Shown: in pieces, positions 42,873 through 54,500 of the stretch
How the letters are laid out: each line of letters opens with the position of its first letter
Numbering within the stretch: position 1 is the stretch's first letter
From: Campanula takesimana
Lineage: Eukaryota; Streptophyta; Magnoliopsida; Asterales; Campanulaceae
DNA length: 64,000 nt
NCBI GenBank assembly: GCA_026119855.1
Contig: JAOWBW010000036.1
Coordinates: 1,984,001-2,048,000 of the forward strand
Reading direction: 5' to 3'
Made by a program: the position numbers and the translations under genes
The notes under the pieces: model-generated
Database searches by the model: none
What the model was told of the DNA's origin: nothing
What the model saw: only the letters and a program-made list of their open reading frames with translations

Positions 42873-44320
42873 TGTTGGTGTTGTATGCTCTAGGCACGTT
42901 TTGTAAAACGATTAATGTTATTTATATATTAAAGATATTGAATGTTTGATTATTATATCCTTTGCATGTTTATTATAATAATCCCCGTCCCTGATAATTA
43001 TGATTAATTGTTAGTATAAGTTTAATGGATAATCATATGATGATTATGGTGTATGGGATGCAATTAAACTTATGGGTATTTGTTGGAGACCAAATACTGG
43101 ACTGACCCATATGAGATTTATGTCATGGTCACAATGTCATAATTAAGTCTCATATAGTTATATTGCTGGAATCTTTAGACCTGAGATTATCACAGTCTTC
43201 CACTCGATGAACATTACGTTTGACATATTCAAACGTTACCCCTAATCGGGTAGCTATAAAGAATGTGATTGGCGTAATCGGATTCATGTAGGGAAAGATA
43301 ATAAATCAAGAAGGGATTTGTTCCTCGTAAGAGAGAGGTGTCAAGCTTTGGCCACTCGAAGAATGGTGTTGATGAAATGCATGGCCGTGCTCAAATAAGA
43401 TTTGTACTATCAATACATTCTGGATCGAGAAAGCATTGAACATTGTAAGTTGACCATTGACCATGGCTTACGTTCAATAGACATCGTGAAACAAAGAGAT
43501 TGTAATATGTTCTATAAAGGATTCACGAACTTATACAAGTTATATTAATTGGGTAGTCATGATGGCTTGCTAGAATCCGCTCATGATTTATGAGCACAAA
43601 TGTGTTTGGGCTCATTGCCAACTTAATATAATCCTATGGGGTCACACACAAAAGGACGAATTGTTTAAAAGGCTAAAATCGGAATTCTAGTGGTACTCGG
43701 CCGAGCACCTCATATGACTCGGTCGAGCATGGGAAATCAGAAGGTCAGATTTTCTGGAGCAAAGGTGCTCGGCCGAGCACCTTAAAGGACTCGGCCGAGC
43801 AGGCCCTGTTCGGGCCCAAAAACTGATTTCGTGTTGTGACGGGTTTTAACCTATTTCTCCTAAACGGTTTAGGACTAATAAGTATATAAACCTCTAACAA
43901 CGACCTAATCAGTATGTATTGATTCCATATAAATTAGATAGCCTCCGGGAGAGAGAAAAACAAGTTCTTCTTCTTCCTCAAGAACAAGAACATTGATTTT
44001 CCATATAGCCTTCAAAGTAGAAAGAGTTTCTATTGGGTCTAGCAATCCGGTTCAAGAATCGTTCTTGAAATTCGTTCGCGTGTGGATAAACATAGAGGGT
44101 GTTGGTATCAACTCCTTCAAAGTTCGTGATCCAAGTTTTTGCGGTCGTTTCTACGTTCGTGATTCGAAGAAGCGCGAAGAACAAAGATTGAAGATCTCAG
44201 AATTTTAAAGCTCCGTCACGGTTAGTGTTCCAAATTCATCCTCGTATTAATCTAATCATTGTGATCGGATCTAGGCTTTTGGGTTTCATTCCGCTGCGCA
44301 TGTTTGCTCAAAACCCAACA
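42873..44320 (+). repeat. 3' LTR of the young copia
   Basis: 1448 bp, identical in length to the 5' LTR. CTCGGCCGAG-type palindromes at about 43693-43803; one of those intact in the 5' LTR is mutated here (CTCGGTCGAG), and one mutated there (CTCGATCGAG) is intact here. Confidence 0.95.
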
Positions 44321-44325
44321 CCTTC

Positions 44326-46071
44326 CCGCTCTCCTATTCTCCAAGCCCCATTGAAGCTATCCGCAACTTCCATTTATCCCTGCTTGAGAAACCTAGAGCC
44401 TTGTCCTCCGATCTACACTCTCCGTTAGATCCACGCAGCGGTTTATCCGGTCCTAGAGTATGTGGTTCATCTTCAGTGACCCCTTGACCTTGGCCATCAT
44501 GAACCGTGTCGCTCCCACCCGAGTTTGGAATATCCATGCAAATCACATTCGCATCCCCGCATTCCTTGAACTCCCGAAGCTCATACTCTCCACCATTATT
44601 AGACATCAAGCTTTTAACCTTGAGTCCCTCTGATTCTTCACCAAGGCCTTCCACTTCTTATACATCCTGATAGATTCATCTTTCCCTTCTAAGAAGTAAT
44701 CCCGGACCTTCCTTGTCGAATCATCAATGAAGGTCATGTAATTTGACACACCAACCCGAGAAGTTACCGGAGCCGATCCACACAATTCCGTGTGATCCCC
44801 CTTCTCACTTATGTGACCCAATCGACAGTTCCACAATTCCGTATCACCCTTGGCCGTCGCCACCGCGATACTACCCTTGGTGTTTCCCGCCAAATACAGT
44901 CTTCCTTCCCTATTACCCCGAGCGATCTCACAATCCTCCTTGGTAATAACCCAGTTCATGCAGCTAAAAGTTACCGTGTAACCTTCTTCACCCAGCTGCC
45001 CAACTGAAATCAGGTTCTTTATCAAACCCGGAATGTGACTGACCCCGTGTAGATGTAAGACGTCCCCGTCCGATGCTCCTATTCTGACATCCCCCTTCCC
45101 CTTGATTTCCAAAGGCTCGCCATCTGCCAGATAGACCTTACCGAAATCACCGGAAGTGTAATTTTCCATTGCTCCTGCATGCCCGCATGAGTGGAATGAT
45201 GCCCCCGAATCCAGCACCCATGATTCTAGCGCACTACTAACACTCAGAATCAGTACATCGTCACCTTCGATTATCACATTCGCCGATTTAGCCCCTCGCA
45301 TGGGACAATCCCTCTTGTAGTGTCCTAACTCCTTACAATGATAGCACTCTACCGATCCTCTGGCAACCCTTGGTCTTTCTTTGTTCTCCTCATACTGATC
45401 CCCACCCCTGATTACACTTTCCCTTGACCTGTTCTCCCTTTATTGCTAGAACCCGGTCTTCCCCTACTAGTTGTAGCCAAGACCGATTCCGAAGTAGACG
45501 GTGTCCCCAACTTCTTTATGCGATTTTCCTCGCCCAAGAGAAAGTCCTTAACATCATCATACTTCAATTTGTTCTTACCCGCTGAAGCATTTAACACTGT
45601 CACCGTTCCGCTCCAACTCCTTGGTAAGGACGCTAGCAATAAACACGCATGAACCTCGTCACCGAAAGTAATCTCCAACGCAGTCAATGAGTCTATAATA
45701 TCCATAAACTCATCGATGTGTTTAGCTATGGATCCTCCCTCTTGCATCTTGAGACTACCCATCTTGCGTATCAAATCAACCTTATTTGCAACAGATGGAG
45801 TTTCAAATCTCTCAGTAAGATAATCCAATAGCTCCTTGGTGGTTTTCGCCTTCCTGGTAGTCTTCGCGATCCACTTCGACAAAGTAGATCGAACCACCCC
45901 TAAGTCTTTCCGATCCATGAGATCCCAGTCTTCCTGCTTTTCTTTTTCCGGTTTGACTCCTGTTAGAGGCTTATAGAGATCCTTATTATACAAGAGATCC
46001 TCTATTTGCATCCTCCAATATCCATAGTCAGACCCATCAAATTTCTCCACCGCTTGTTTATCCTTGCCCAT
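44326..46071 (-). pseudogene. Gag, zinc knuckle, protease and partial integrase of the non-autonomous copia
   Basis: Minus strand. Gag starts MGKDKQAVEKFDGSDYGYW at 46071 and runs to a stop at 45412. A frame change follows, then the knuckle CYHCKELGHYKRDC (about 45300-45345), protease LDSGASFHSC near 45200, and GAG-pre-integrase NCRLGHISEKG. The text then jumps to the HTELCGSAPV / TFIDDSTRKV integrase part, so sequence between is deleted. The second catalytic Asp site reads SNNGGEY (Asp to Asn). After the inserted element only about 100 bp remain (35860-35955) before the LTR. RT and RNase H are absent. Confidence 0.85.
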
Positions 46072-46111
46072 TCTTGATTGCTTGATAAACCCCTTTGATC
46101 GTCCAACCAAA

Positions 46112-46123
46112 GCTCTGATACCA
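46112..46123 (-). promoter_or_regulatory. Primer-binding site (tRNA-Met type)
   Basis: Minus-strand TGGTATCAGAGC two bases after the 46126-46612 LTR. Confidence 0.92.
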
Positions 46124-46125
46124 GT

Positions 46126-46612
46126 TGTTGTGGAATAGACCCTCCAACACCCAACACCCAAGCAAATCGCAAGAAAATAATGGCACCACAAACAAGCACA
46201 AGAAATAAGAAACCCAAAGCAAAAGACAAAACGAACACAAGAAATTGTTTACCCAGTTCGTCAATATGTTTGACTACGTCTGGGGGCACTACCAAGCCAG
46301 GATCTTGCACTATAATATGTAAATATGGAGTTACTATAAGTTATGGGGCGGAACATTGTTTATATAGCAAACCTAGAAAGAGTCCTAAACCTAAACATAA
46401 GAGGAATCCCAAAATAACTGCAATTCCTGCAACCTGTGACGCGGCACCAGGCGCCCGCCTGGTCCTATGCAAGCGCCCGCCTGCATTAATCCGCCAGGAA
46501 TCAAAAACCTTCTGCCCAAAAGGGCGCCCGCCTGGTATATACCAGGCGCCCGCTCGCCTAGCTGCTGCAGAATTTTCTTCTCTCCGTTTCCTTTTAGATC
46601 TCTACTCCAACA
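46126..46612 (-). repeat. LTR of the non-autonomous copia (5' LTR)
   Basis: 487 bp, very close to 35373-35859 (few differences by eye), so the element moved relatively recently despite lacking RT. Confidence 0.95.
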
Positions 46613-46617
46613 CAACT

Positions 46618-47091
46618 CATCAACATTTATTAGGTCCAAATTAACGTTTTTGGTGTGGTAGCATCTGGGTTCTCCTTAAATTATAAAAGATTTGTTTTTC
46701 AAACTATTTTTATATGTTCACTAAATGCTTGCAAAAAAAAAAAAAAGTAGACTCTAGAGAAGGAAAAACATTCTCATATCATCCTTTTCTTGATTTTATT
46801 TCCTGTTTCTGTTGTCACCAAGGAGTCTGAGCGTGTCGGTGCAGATCTGTTGAAACTTAAAGTGAAGTCAATATTTGCATAATCAAACATTAATAAGAAA
46901 TCAAAATGTAATCAGTACTCTTTTATTCAATCTCAAGTTTGAAGGTTTGATGTCAACTTAGAATACATTATGTGAAAGAAAACTTATATTGTGAAGTGGT
47001 TTGCGCTGTTGGGGGTGGGTTTATCATTGAATTGGATAAGGACATAGTATCTTATTCTATTTTTAAAAGGAAAAAAAAAACGAATAAGACA
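46618..47091. other. No gene recognised
   Basis: The first 8 bases probably complete the LTR remnant of 34701. The rest is AT-rich with an A-run (about 46732-46746) and no supported gene. Confidence 0.45.
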
Positions 47092-47093
47092 TA

Positions 47094-47373
47094 CTCCCTC
47101 CGTCCCATCCGAAATAGGATTCTTGGTCCCGACACGGGGATTAAGGAATAATAATCTTTTATTATAAAAAATTGTTTGAAAAGTAGGTGTTGTGAGTATG
47201 AAGGAGAGAGAAAGTGGGTGGGGAATAATAAATGAAAAGTTGTTGCGAGTATGACAAGTGGGTCCTACTAATAAAAAAAGTAATAAAAGCTTTCCATTTT
47301 GGGATGTCCTATTTCGAGTGAGACACCTAAAATGACAAAACGTCCTATTTCGGATGGGATGGGACGGAGGGAG
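47094..47373. mobile_element. Stowaway-type MITE
   Basis: 280 bp, TIR CTCCCTCCGTCCCATCC...GGATGGGATGGGACGGAGGGAG with the inner ATCCGAAATAGGA / TCCTATTTCGGAT also paired; TA at both flanks (47092-47093, 47374-47375). Confidence 0.93.
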
Positions 47374-47602
47374 TATATAAACCAAGTAAATAGCCAATAA
47401 TAATGTGTTTGATTAAATAATAAATGTCGGTTTAGGGAATCCTATCCAAACTAAAGACGGTAGAACTTGTCTTTCCAACGTACTCCCTCTAGCCCATAAA
47501 GTTCGTCTGATTTTGACTTTTTATAGTCAACATAAATAAATGAATTTTGATCAAACATTGATCTCAATCCAATGATCACAATGAAATTTAAAAAATTGTT
47601 AT

Positions 47603-48211
47603 TGAAAGTTTAGATAGCCAGAAAGATCAATAAAACAGAGACGTGGTGTGAGTTAGAGTGAGAACACACAACCAGTCACACCACAACACACACAGCGGAA
47701 TGTAAACAACTAAAGATTAGAAATAACACTTATCTTCAGTAAAGAACTGAAGACAATAAACCTCTTCTATTAAGAAATGGATATGACTGAGTTTACAACA
47801 GAGCTTCTTAAGAGAGGAACTAAAATCACTCAAGAATACTAACTCTCAACAAGTTGTATTCTACTAAAATTACTAAACCTCACAAAACTTGATTCTATAA
47901 AGAATACAAGTTCTGAAACCTAGAATCCGTATTGAGATCATCAGCCGGTCTTGGTATATATACACGGCAAGTATCTCCATTTGATTCGACAATCATTATC
48001 TCGAAGATCTTGAGATAAACTTCAACAAATTCCTTTCCTTATGTGAGCCAATCATAGTTATTGAGAGATCCCTACAAAAACTCTAAAGATATACACTACA
48101 CAAACTAATTAATAGGTTAGTAAATATAGTAAAAAAAAAAAGTAACAAATCCAAACTCAAAATACTAAATAAAATTAAACGATTAAGGATGTGTGTCAAG
48201 CCACACTTTCA
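47603..48211 (-). repeat. 3' LTR of the SIRE-like element
   Basis: 609 bp, TGAAAGTTTAGATAG to GCCACACTTTCA. The following bases read, on the minus strand, AATCAGGGAGAGAT, a purine-rich tract placed where priming is expected. Confidence 0.95.
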
Positions 48212-48350
48212 ATCTCTCCCTGATTTGTTGCTTTCTGGTCAAAAACAACATACCAAGATGGAGATATACACTAATGAGTTCACACAATAACTAAAAAGAA
48301 CCTACACAATTTAATACTAAAAGATTTGATAGAAAAATACCACCATTGAA

Positions 48351-50526
48351 CTAATCTGCACCACCATCATCATGACTTCTACTTGTACCTTCACAATCTC
48401 CACCTCCTTGCTGACTCAGATTCTCCCAACGAAACCCTTCGTGAGCGACATCTTTGAAGACACTACTTCCTCCAGCATCCACTCCCCCTTTTTGACCAGA
48501 AATTTGACCCTTTTCAGCAAGCAATCTGTTTCTCCTGGCTAAGAGCTCTTGAAACTTCACCTTATACTCCAGCATAGTCTTTTCCAAAAAAGCAATTTCT
48601 TCATCATAGATAACAGCTGGATCAGTTGGTGGGGATGGAGGTAAGTTCACATCATCATCCACATCAGCAATGTCATCGCTCTCTTCTTGCTGACCTTCCC
48701 CATAGTCAATGGTAATATCAATCAATCTGTAAGCAGAGGAAGTAACAGGCTTTATCCCCATAGCATCAGCCCTAACACCAGAAAGATCCTTCTCCAACAG
48801 TTCAACTCCTTGCTCCAGACACATAGATGAAATGAGACAAGGGAATGGCAATGCCCAGGGCAGCACCTTTTCGGCAAATTGAGTCACACTCCCAAAGATT
48901 ACTTCTCCCAGATTAAACCCCTCTCTTTTAACAACCTTATATATCAATTCAGCATTTGAAATAGTCACTGTAGAAGCATTGGAAGATGGTCTCCAGTTGT
49001 ATGTGGATAACTTGAACAGGTACCCATATAAGCTGGTAAGAGAAGTGATCTGAATTCCCTTCTTCCATTTGGAGAGCAAACCATTTGATATGGTTGAGGC
49101 AAGGAGATCAGGATGGACTGACCTTTGAGGACCAGTGGGAGGAGGAGAGGATAAGAACCTATTGATTTCTGTCATAGAGAATTTAACATGTTTTCCTCTC
49201 ACATACACAAGACCACTCCTGTCAGACCTATGATCTTTGATGTCAACGGTCAAGTTTGCATAGAACTCAGAAACAAGGCATGGGTAGTACACAGTAGGAA
49301 ATGTCACAGAATTGTAGAGATTAAGGTCTTTCAGAAGCTTATCCAAATTGACTGTGTCAAACCCAATATCCCTAACCCTTTCAGCCACAACCTTCTTTTC
49401 AGAAAAAAGTTTCCCCTATCTCTAGCTTCAGGAGTGAAATAGAAGAGATCAAATGGATCACTTACAGAGGAATGTGAAGTCTTTATTTTTGTGGAACTCC
49501 TAGACACAGGCGTGAAACTGGAAGGAGCAACCCTTTTCCTTGAGCTCCTGGTTCTTGGTGATACTGCTGGTGTGATCACATCGTCTATCTCATCAGCTCT
49601 AAGTCCCTCCAAATCATCCTTTCCCAATTTGAATGTGGAATCTGATTCTTCTAAATCATTGGAATCAGACCCATCTTCTTCAGCCTCCTCTTCTTCCTCC
49701 ACAACCTGTTTTCCCCTTTTTAGGGCTATCTGTTCATTCAACAGATGTTGAAGCGGAACATTGTCCTCCTCTTCTTCACTATTACCATCCCCTGACTCCT
49801 TCTTACTAACTCTTCCTTCTTTAGCTTGATCAGGAGATTCATCCACTTCCACCTCCTCTTCCATGTGAGCACAATGTTCAGGGATCTTCTCAACTTCAGA
49901 TGCCTTTTCAGCATGAGATTGAAGCTCTTGTTGAGTGACAATAACATGAGGGAATATGTCAGTTGTCGCTTTGATGGAAACTTCTCCCTCTTTGTCTGAC
50001 CTCTTTCTGTGCACTAGCTGATAAGATTCCACGTCATCATCATCAGACTCACTTGTTTCATCCCTGAGATTCAGACTTGTCGGAGCTGTGACTGGAACTG
50101 CCGGAGATTTCCTCGGCAGTGGAACAGAGGCCCCCTTCTTGAAGAACGCTTCTCTTTTGATTTCTTTGAACTGGACTCTTTCTTCTCTTTTCCCTTTGAT
50201 TTTGGGGGCTCGAAATCATCATCACTTGCTTCAACCATCTCAGGCTCCCTCATGAACGGACGCCTTTTAGGAGAGACAGATTCCATGCGAGGCTCAAAGC
50301 CACGTTGTCGTAGAGACCACCTTTGTATATGTTGAACCCCATATTTTTCTCCCACAGCCTTTAAGTCTCCTGGATTTTCAACATCAATAACATTGGATGC
50401 ATCTCCAGGAAGAGCAACTGAGATTGCAGCATCCTCAGTGTTGGATGATGGAATAATGGAAGAATCTGGAATTTTTGGAGACTTCGCCGGAGATTGAGCC
50501 GGGGAACTAGGGTTTTGATCGGCCAT
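48351..50526 (-). pseudogene. Env-like third ORF of the SIRE-like element
   Basis: About 725 codons on the minus strand in three frames joined by single-base shifts near 50155 and 49405 (in a T-run). N-terminal part (MADQNPSSPAQSPAKSPK) is low complexity with basic KSKGKEKKESSSKKSK; middle is very acidic with EEEEEAEEDGSD; C-terminal part (from about 49390) contains FPTVYYPCLVSEFYANL and VYVRGKHVKFSMTEINRFL, which I associate with a plant-transposon-protein domain seen in such ORFs, and ends with a coiled-coil-like LEKTMLEYKVKFQELLARRN. No clear signal peptide or transmembrane helix is visible, so the name env-like follows position only. Function unknown. Confidence 0.75.
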
Positions 50527-51581
50527 TGAGATTCTGCAAAAGAAGTTAGGAGAGGGACAGAATAGAGATAGAAAGAAAATTTTAGGAGAGAGTAAGTAAG
50601 AGGGGGGATGAGATCACAGGGGATATAAATGCCCACTCACACCACACTTCTATACTAACTAGACCTCTAGGGATGAGAAAGTACAACTAGGGATATGATT
50701 TCTTTGGCAGAGGGGCCCACACGAAAGAAAATAGGACCCGTCAAACACAGAACCTCTGAAGAAATAGATGGAAAGGATAATGATTACAACAAAAATTAGG
50801 AAAAAGAGATTTATCCAATATTTTGAGATAATTCAACCTGCCATAGATAAAAAAAATCCCAGAATAATATACTCCCCCAAAATACATGGCCAATAGAGAT
50901 CAGTTTATTCATGGATTTGATGGAACATAATATCACAAGGATTTAATCATGAGAAGAACACAGAATTTATTAGATGAGATATTCACAATGGTAGGGACGA
51001 CTCAAGAAAAAGAAAAATAACAAGAATAAAAAAATGCAAGTGAAGTGTGCAACTCGAAATGGTGTGACATGGAATGACATCTCTCCCAGGGACTCAACCT
51101 ATCCAAGAACTTCAATGAACAATACTCCCAATCATCTCAGCATCTAGAATGCGCCCACCCCTTTTTTAATTGTGGGAATTGAAATTGAGGGTAGCTTTCA
51201 CTCTACATTAAAACCAATGATAGCCCTTTCTCTTTCAAATGATCTTGTCAAATTCGAGGCACACTTTGTTTATGTGTGAGTTCGTTTGATCACATTTGGA
51301 TTGGCTGCATACATTGGAGGAGCAGCTGTTTCCCAAGAGGGCATCCACTGAGAGATTTACAACAAGAAGGCAATTTGCCACAACAACCACAGAGAGAGTT
51401 CACAGTTCAAGGACCAGCCAAGTCAAGGGTGAGAGTCAAGTGGTCACTTCAGAGTTGCACAGTGCAGATAGAACAATGCAATTTTTATTATTATTATTTT
51501 TTTTTTTTTTTTTATTTTTTTTATATAAAAGAATAGTATACAAGTGTGACACCTGGTGTGATCAAACAGGGGATCACACCA
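50527..51581. other. Spacer between pol and env-like ORF
   Basis: About 1 kb, no ORF of note. Includes a T-rich block (51481-51525). Its equivalent in SIRE elements is also non-coding; it could hold a splice acceptor for env-like expression, but I see no way to pick one. Confidence 0.6.
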
Positions 51582-54500
51582 TCATATGATGCAAAGTCCA
51601 AGAGATTTCCTGAAAGAGGAAAATCTCTGAAAGTCTAGGGCCTTTGTGAAAATATCAGCCAATTGATTCTCTGTTCTTACAGGTTCTAGGCTAACAATTT
51701 TCTGTTCAACCAAATCTCGAATAAAGTGATGTCTAATGTCTATGTGTTTAGTTCTTGAATGTTGAACATGATTTTTTGCAATATCCATCGCACTCAAATT
51801 ATCACAAAAGACAGTAAGAACCTCACTTTTCAACCCATAGTCCTTAATCATCTGATTCATCCAGAGGAGTTGAGTGCAACAGCTACCTACAGCAACATAC
51901 TCTGATTCAGCAGTGGACAAGGACACACAATTCTGCTTTCTACTGAACCAGGAGACAAGGTTGTTGCCAAGGTAAAAACACCCTCCAGTTGTACTCTTCC
52001 TGTCATCCGAATTCCTAGCCCAGTCTGAGTCACTAAAGCCTACCAGATTGGTGTTGGTTTCCCTAGTGTAGCTAACCCCTAAATTCACAGTCCCACTCAC
52101 ATACCTAATGATTCTCTTGACAGCGGTTAAGTGACTCATCTTTGGGTTAGCTTGGTACCTTGCACAAAGACACACGCTAAACATGATGTCAGGGCGGCTT
52201 GCAGCCAAATACAACAAGCTCCCAATCATACTTCTGAAGAGTGTTGGGTCAACACTCTCCCCATCTGCATCAATACTCAACTTTTGGGAAGATCCCATAG
52301 GAGTTTTTTGATGAGAGGCCTTCTCAAGACCAAACTTTTTCACTAAGTTCTTGGCATACTTGCTTTGGGAGATGAAAATTCCTTCTCTACTTTGCTTATT
52401 TGAAGGCCAAGAAAATAGTTTAACTCTCCAACCATGCTCATTTCAAATGTGGATGTCATGCTTTTGACAAAGTAGTCAAGCATGATTTTAGAAGATGACC
52501 CAAAGACAATGTCATCCACATATATTTGAGCAACAAGTATCTCTCCTTTCTCTCTTAAGATGAACAGGGTTTGTCTACCTCACCTCTCTTAAACCCCATC
52601 TGGATGAGATGCTGATTCAGTATCCCATACCAAGCTCTAAGGGCTTGTTTGAGACCATACAAGGCCTTTTTTAATTTGAACACGTGATTGGGAAACTGAG
52701 GATCTACAAATCCCTTGGGTTGTTCAACATAGGCTTCCTCATTAAGCACTCCATTTAAAAAAGCACTTTTCACATCCATTTGGTGTAAAGTGATGCCTAA
52801 ATAACAGGAGATGGCAAGAAGAAGCCTAATGGACTCTATCCTAGCAACAGGGGCAAAAGTTTCTTCAAAATCAATCCCCTCAATTTGGGTGTACCCCTGA
52901 GCCACAAGTCTGGCTTTGTTCCTAGTTATCACCCCATGTTCATCTGTCTTGTTCTTGAATATCCATTTAGTACCAATTACATTTCCTCCACTAGGCCTAG
53001 CAACCAAAACCCACACATCATTTTTCTCAAATTGATTTAACTCTTCTTGCATGTCCACAATCCAGTTATCATCCGTCATAGCCTCATTAACATTTTTTGG
53101 CTCAATATGAGACACAAAGCAACAAGAACTTACCTTGGAAACCAAGGATGTGACACAGTTCAGACCTGCAAGGTCTCTGTAATTGACCCTTGGAACCTGT
53201 CTCACATTTACCTTTTCATGCACATTTCCGACCACTCGTGAGATTGGATGGTCTTTCTGGATTCTGCTAGGAACGTCTTTTGTCCTCCCCACTTCTGAGT
53301 CCTCTTGATATGAACAGCTGGATGCCTCTGAGTCTGAATCAGTCTGTCCTGGTTCAAGTGTGACCTTAGGTGAGTTGTCACCAGAACTATCACATTCGCT
53401 TACACCAGTAGACTTGTCAGATTCATCATTGGCGGGGTCCAGCTGATCCACAATACCTGAAAAATCATCCTCAACAGTCTTTAGATTCATATCAGAGAAA
53501 TCATCAAAAGTTACATTGATGGATTCCACAATAGTTTTGGTTTTAAGGTTATACATCCTATATTCCCTACTGTTTGTGGAATACCCTAAGAACACAGCTT
53601 TGTCACTTTTGGAGTCAAATTTAGACAGATACTCCCTATCATTCAACACATAGCAAATGCACCCAAACACATGAAAGTACTTAAGGGTTGGCTTCTTTCC
53701 CAAAAGTATTTCATAGGGTGTCATGGTGGAACCTACCCTCAAGTAAACTCTATTGCCAATGTGACAAGCAATATTGAGTGCCTCTGCCCAGAATCGCTTT
53801 GAAATGTTTTTAGAACTAAGCATAACACGTGCCATCTCTTGGAGAGTTCGATTCTTTCTCTCAGCCACCCCATTCTGTTGGGGTGTCTTAGGGGCAGAGA
53901 ACTCATGAGTAATACCCTTGGAGTTGCAAAACTCGGTGAACTGAGAATTTTCAAACTCAGTTCCATGATCAGACCTGATTCTCAAAACTTTCTCTCCATG
54001 CAAATTCCTCACCTTTTTGTACCAGATTTTGAAAACATCAATTGCCTCAGACTTTTCTTTTAAAAAAAACACCCAAGTGTACCTTGAAAAATCATCAACA
54101 CACACAAAAGAGTATTTTTTTTCTTTCCAATACTTTCAACCTCGATGGGACCCATAAGATCAGTGTGTATTAGTTGGAGATTCCTTGTGGCAGAACTATG
54201 TGTGACCATTTTGTGAGGAGTTTTAGTCTGTTTACCTTTTTGGCAAGGACCACACACACAAGGGTTTTTAAAATTTAATCTGGGCAAATCTTTCACAGCA
54301 TTAAACCGAGCTAATTCTTCCACTTTCCTAATGCTAGCATGACCCAATTTTTGATGCCACAATTCAAGGTCATCCTTTTTGGCTGAGAGACAGGACAAAT
54401 TGCTTCCAAAAGTATTGCAATTATCCTGTGATCTAGTGCCAGTGAACAGACAAGAATCTAAATTATCACAGACTTTGCACTCATGCTTATCAAACCGAAC

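Larger units (their letters stand above)
35961..44320 (+). mobile_element. Young, nearly intact Ty1/copia element
   Basis: Two 1448-bp LTRs (35961-37408, 42873-44320) that differ at about 15 positions by eye (about 1%), TSD CCTTC at 35956-35960 and 44321-44325, tRNA-Met-type primer-binding site and polypurine tract, and gag and pol in one frame interrupted only by one TAG. It is inserted in the integrase region of the minus-strand copia element. It is the youngest-looking insertion in this cluster. Confidence 0.95.
35373..46612 (-). mobile_element. Non-autonomous Ty1/copia element, minus orientation, split by a younger copia
   Basis: Two 487-bp LTRs (35373-35859, 46126-46612), TG...CA ends and perfect TSD CAACT (35368-35372, 46613-46617). 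A tRNA-Met-type primer-binding site follows the 46126 LTR on the minus strand. Without the inserted element (35961-44320 plus one TSD) its internal region is only about 1.9 kb: gag, zinc knuckle, protease and a shortened integrase, no RT or RNase H. It therefore needed helpers. Confidence 0.92.

Noticed and set aside
37066..44208. Pairs of 68-71 codon ORFs at 37066-37296 and 43978-44208
   Set aside because: Duplicated because they lie in the two LTRs of the young copia element.
35346..46644. 211-codon and 154-codon plus ORFs at 35346 and 46180 (MAPQTSTRNKKPKAKDK)
   Set aside because: Identical text in both LTRs of the minus-strand copia element, antisense to its transcription; no recognisable domain.
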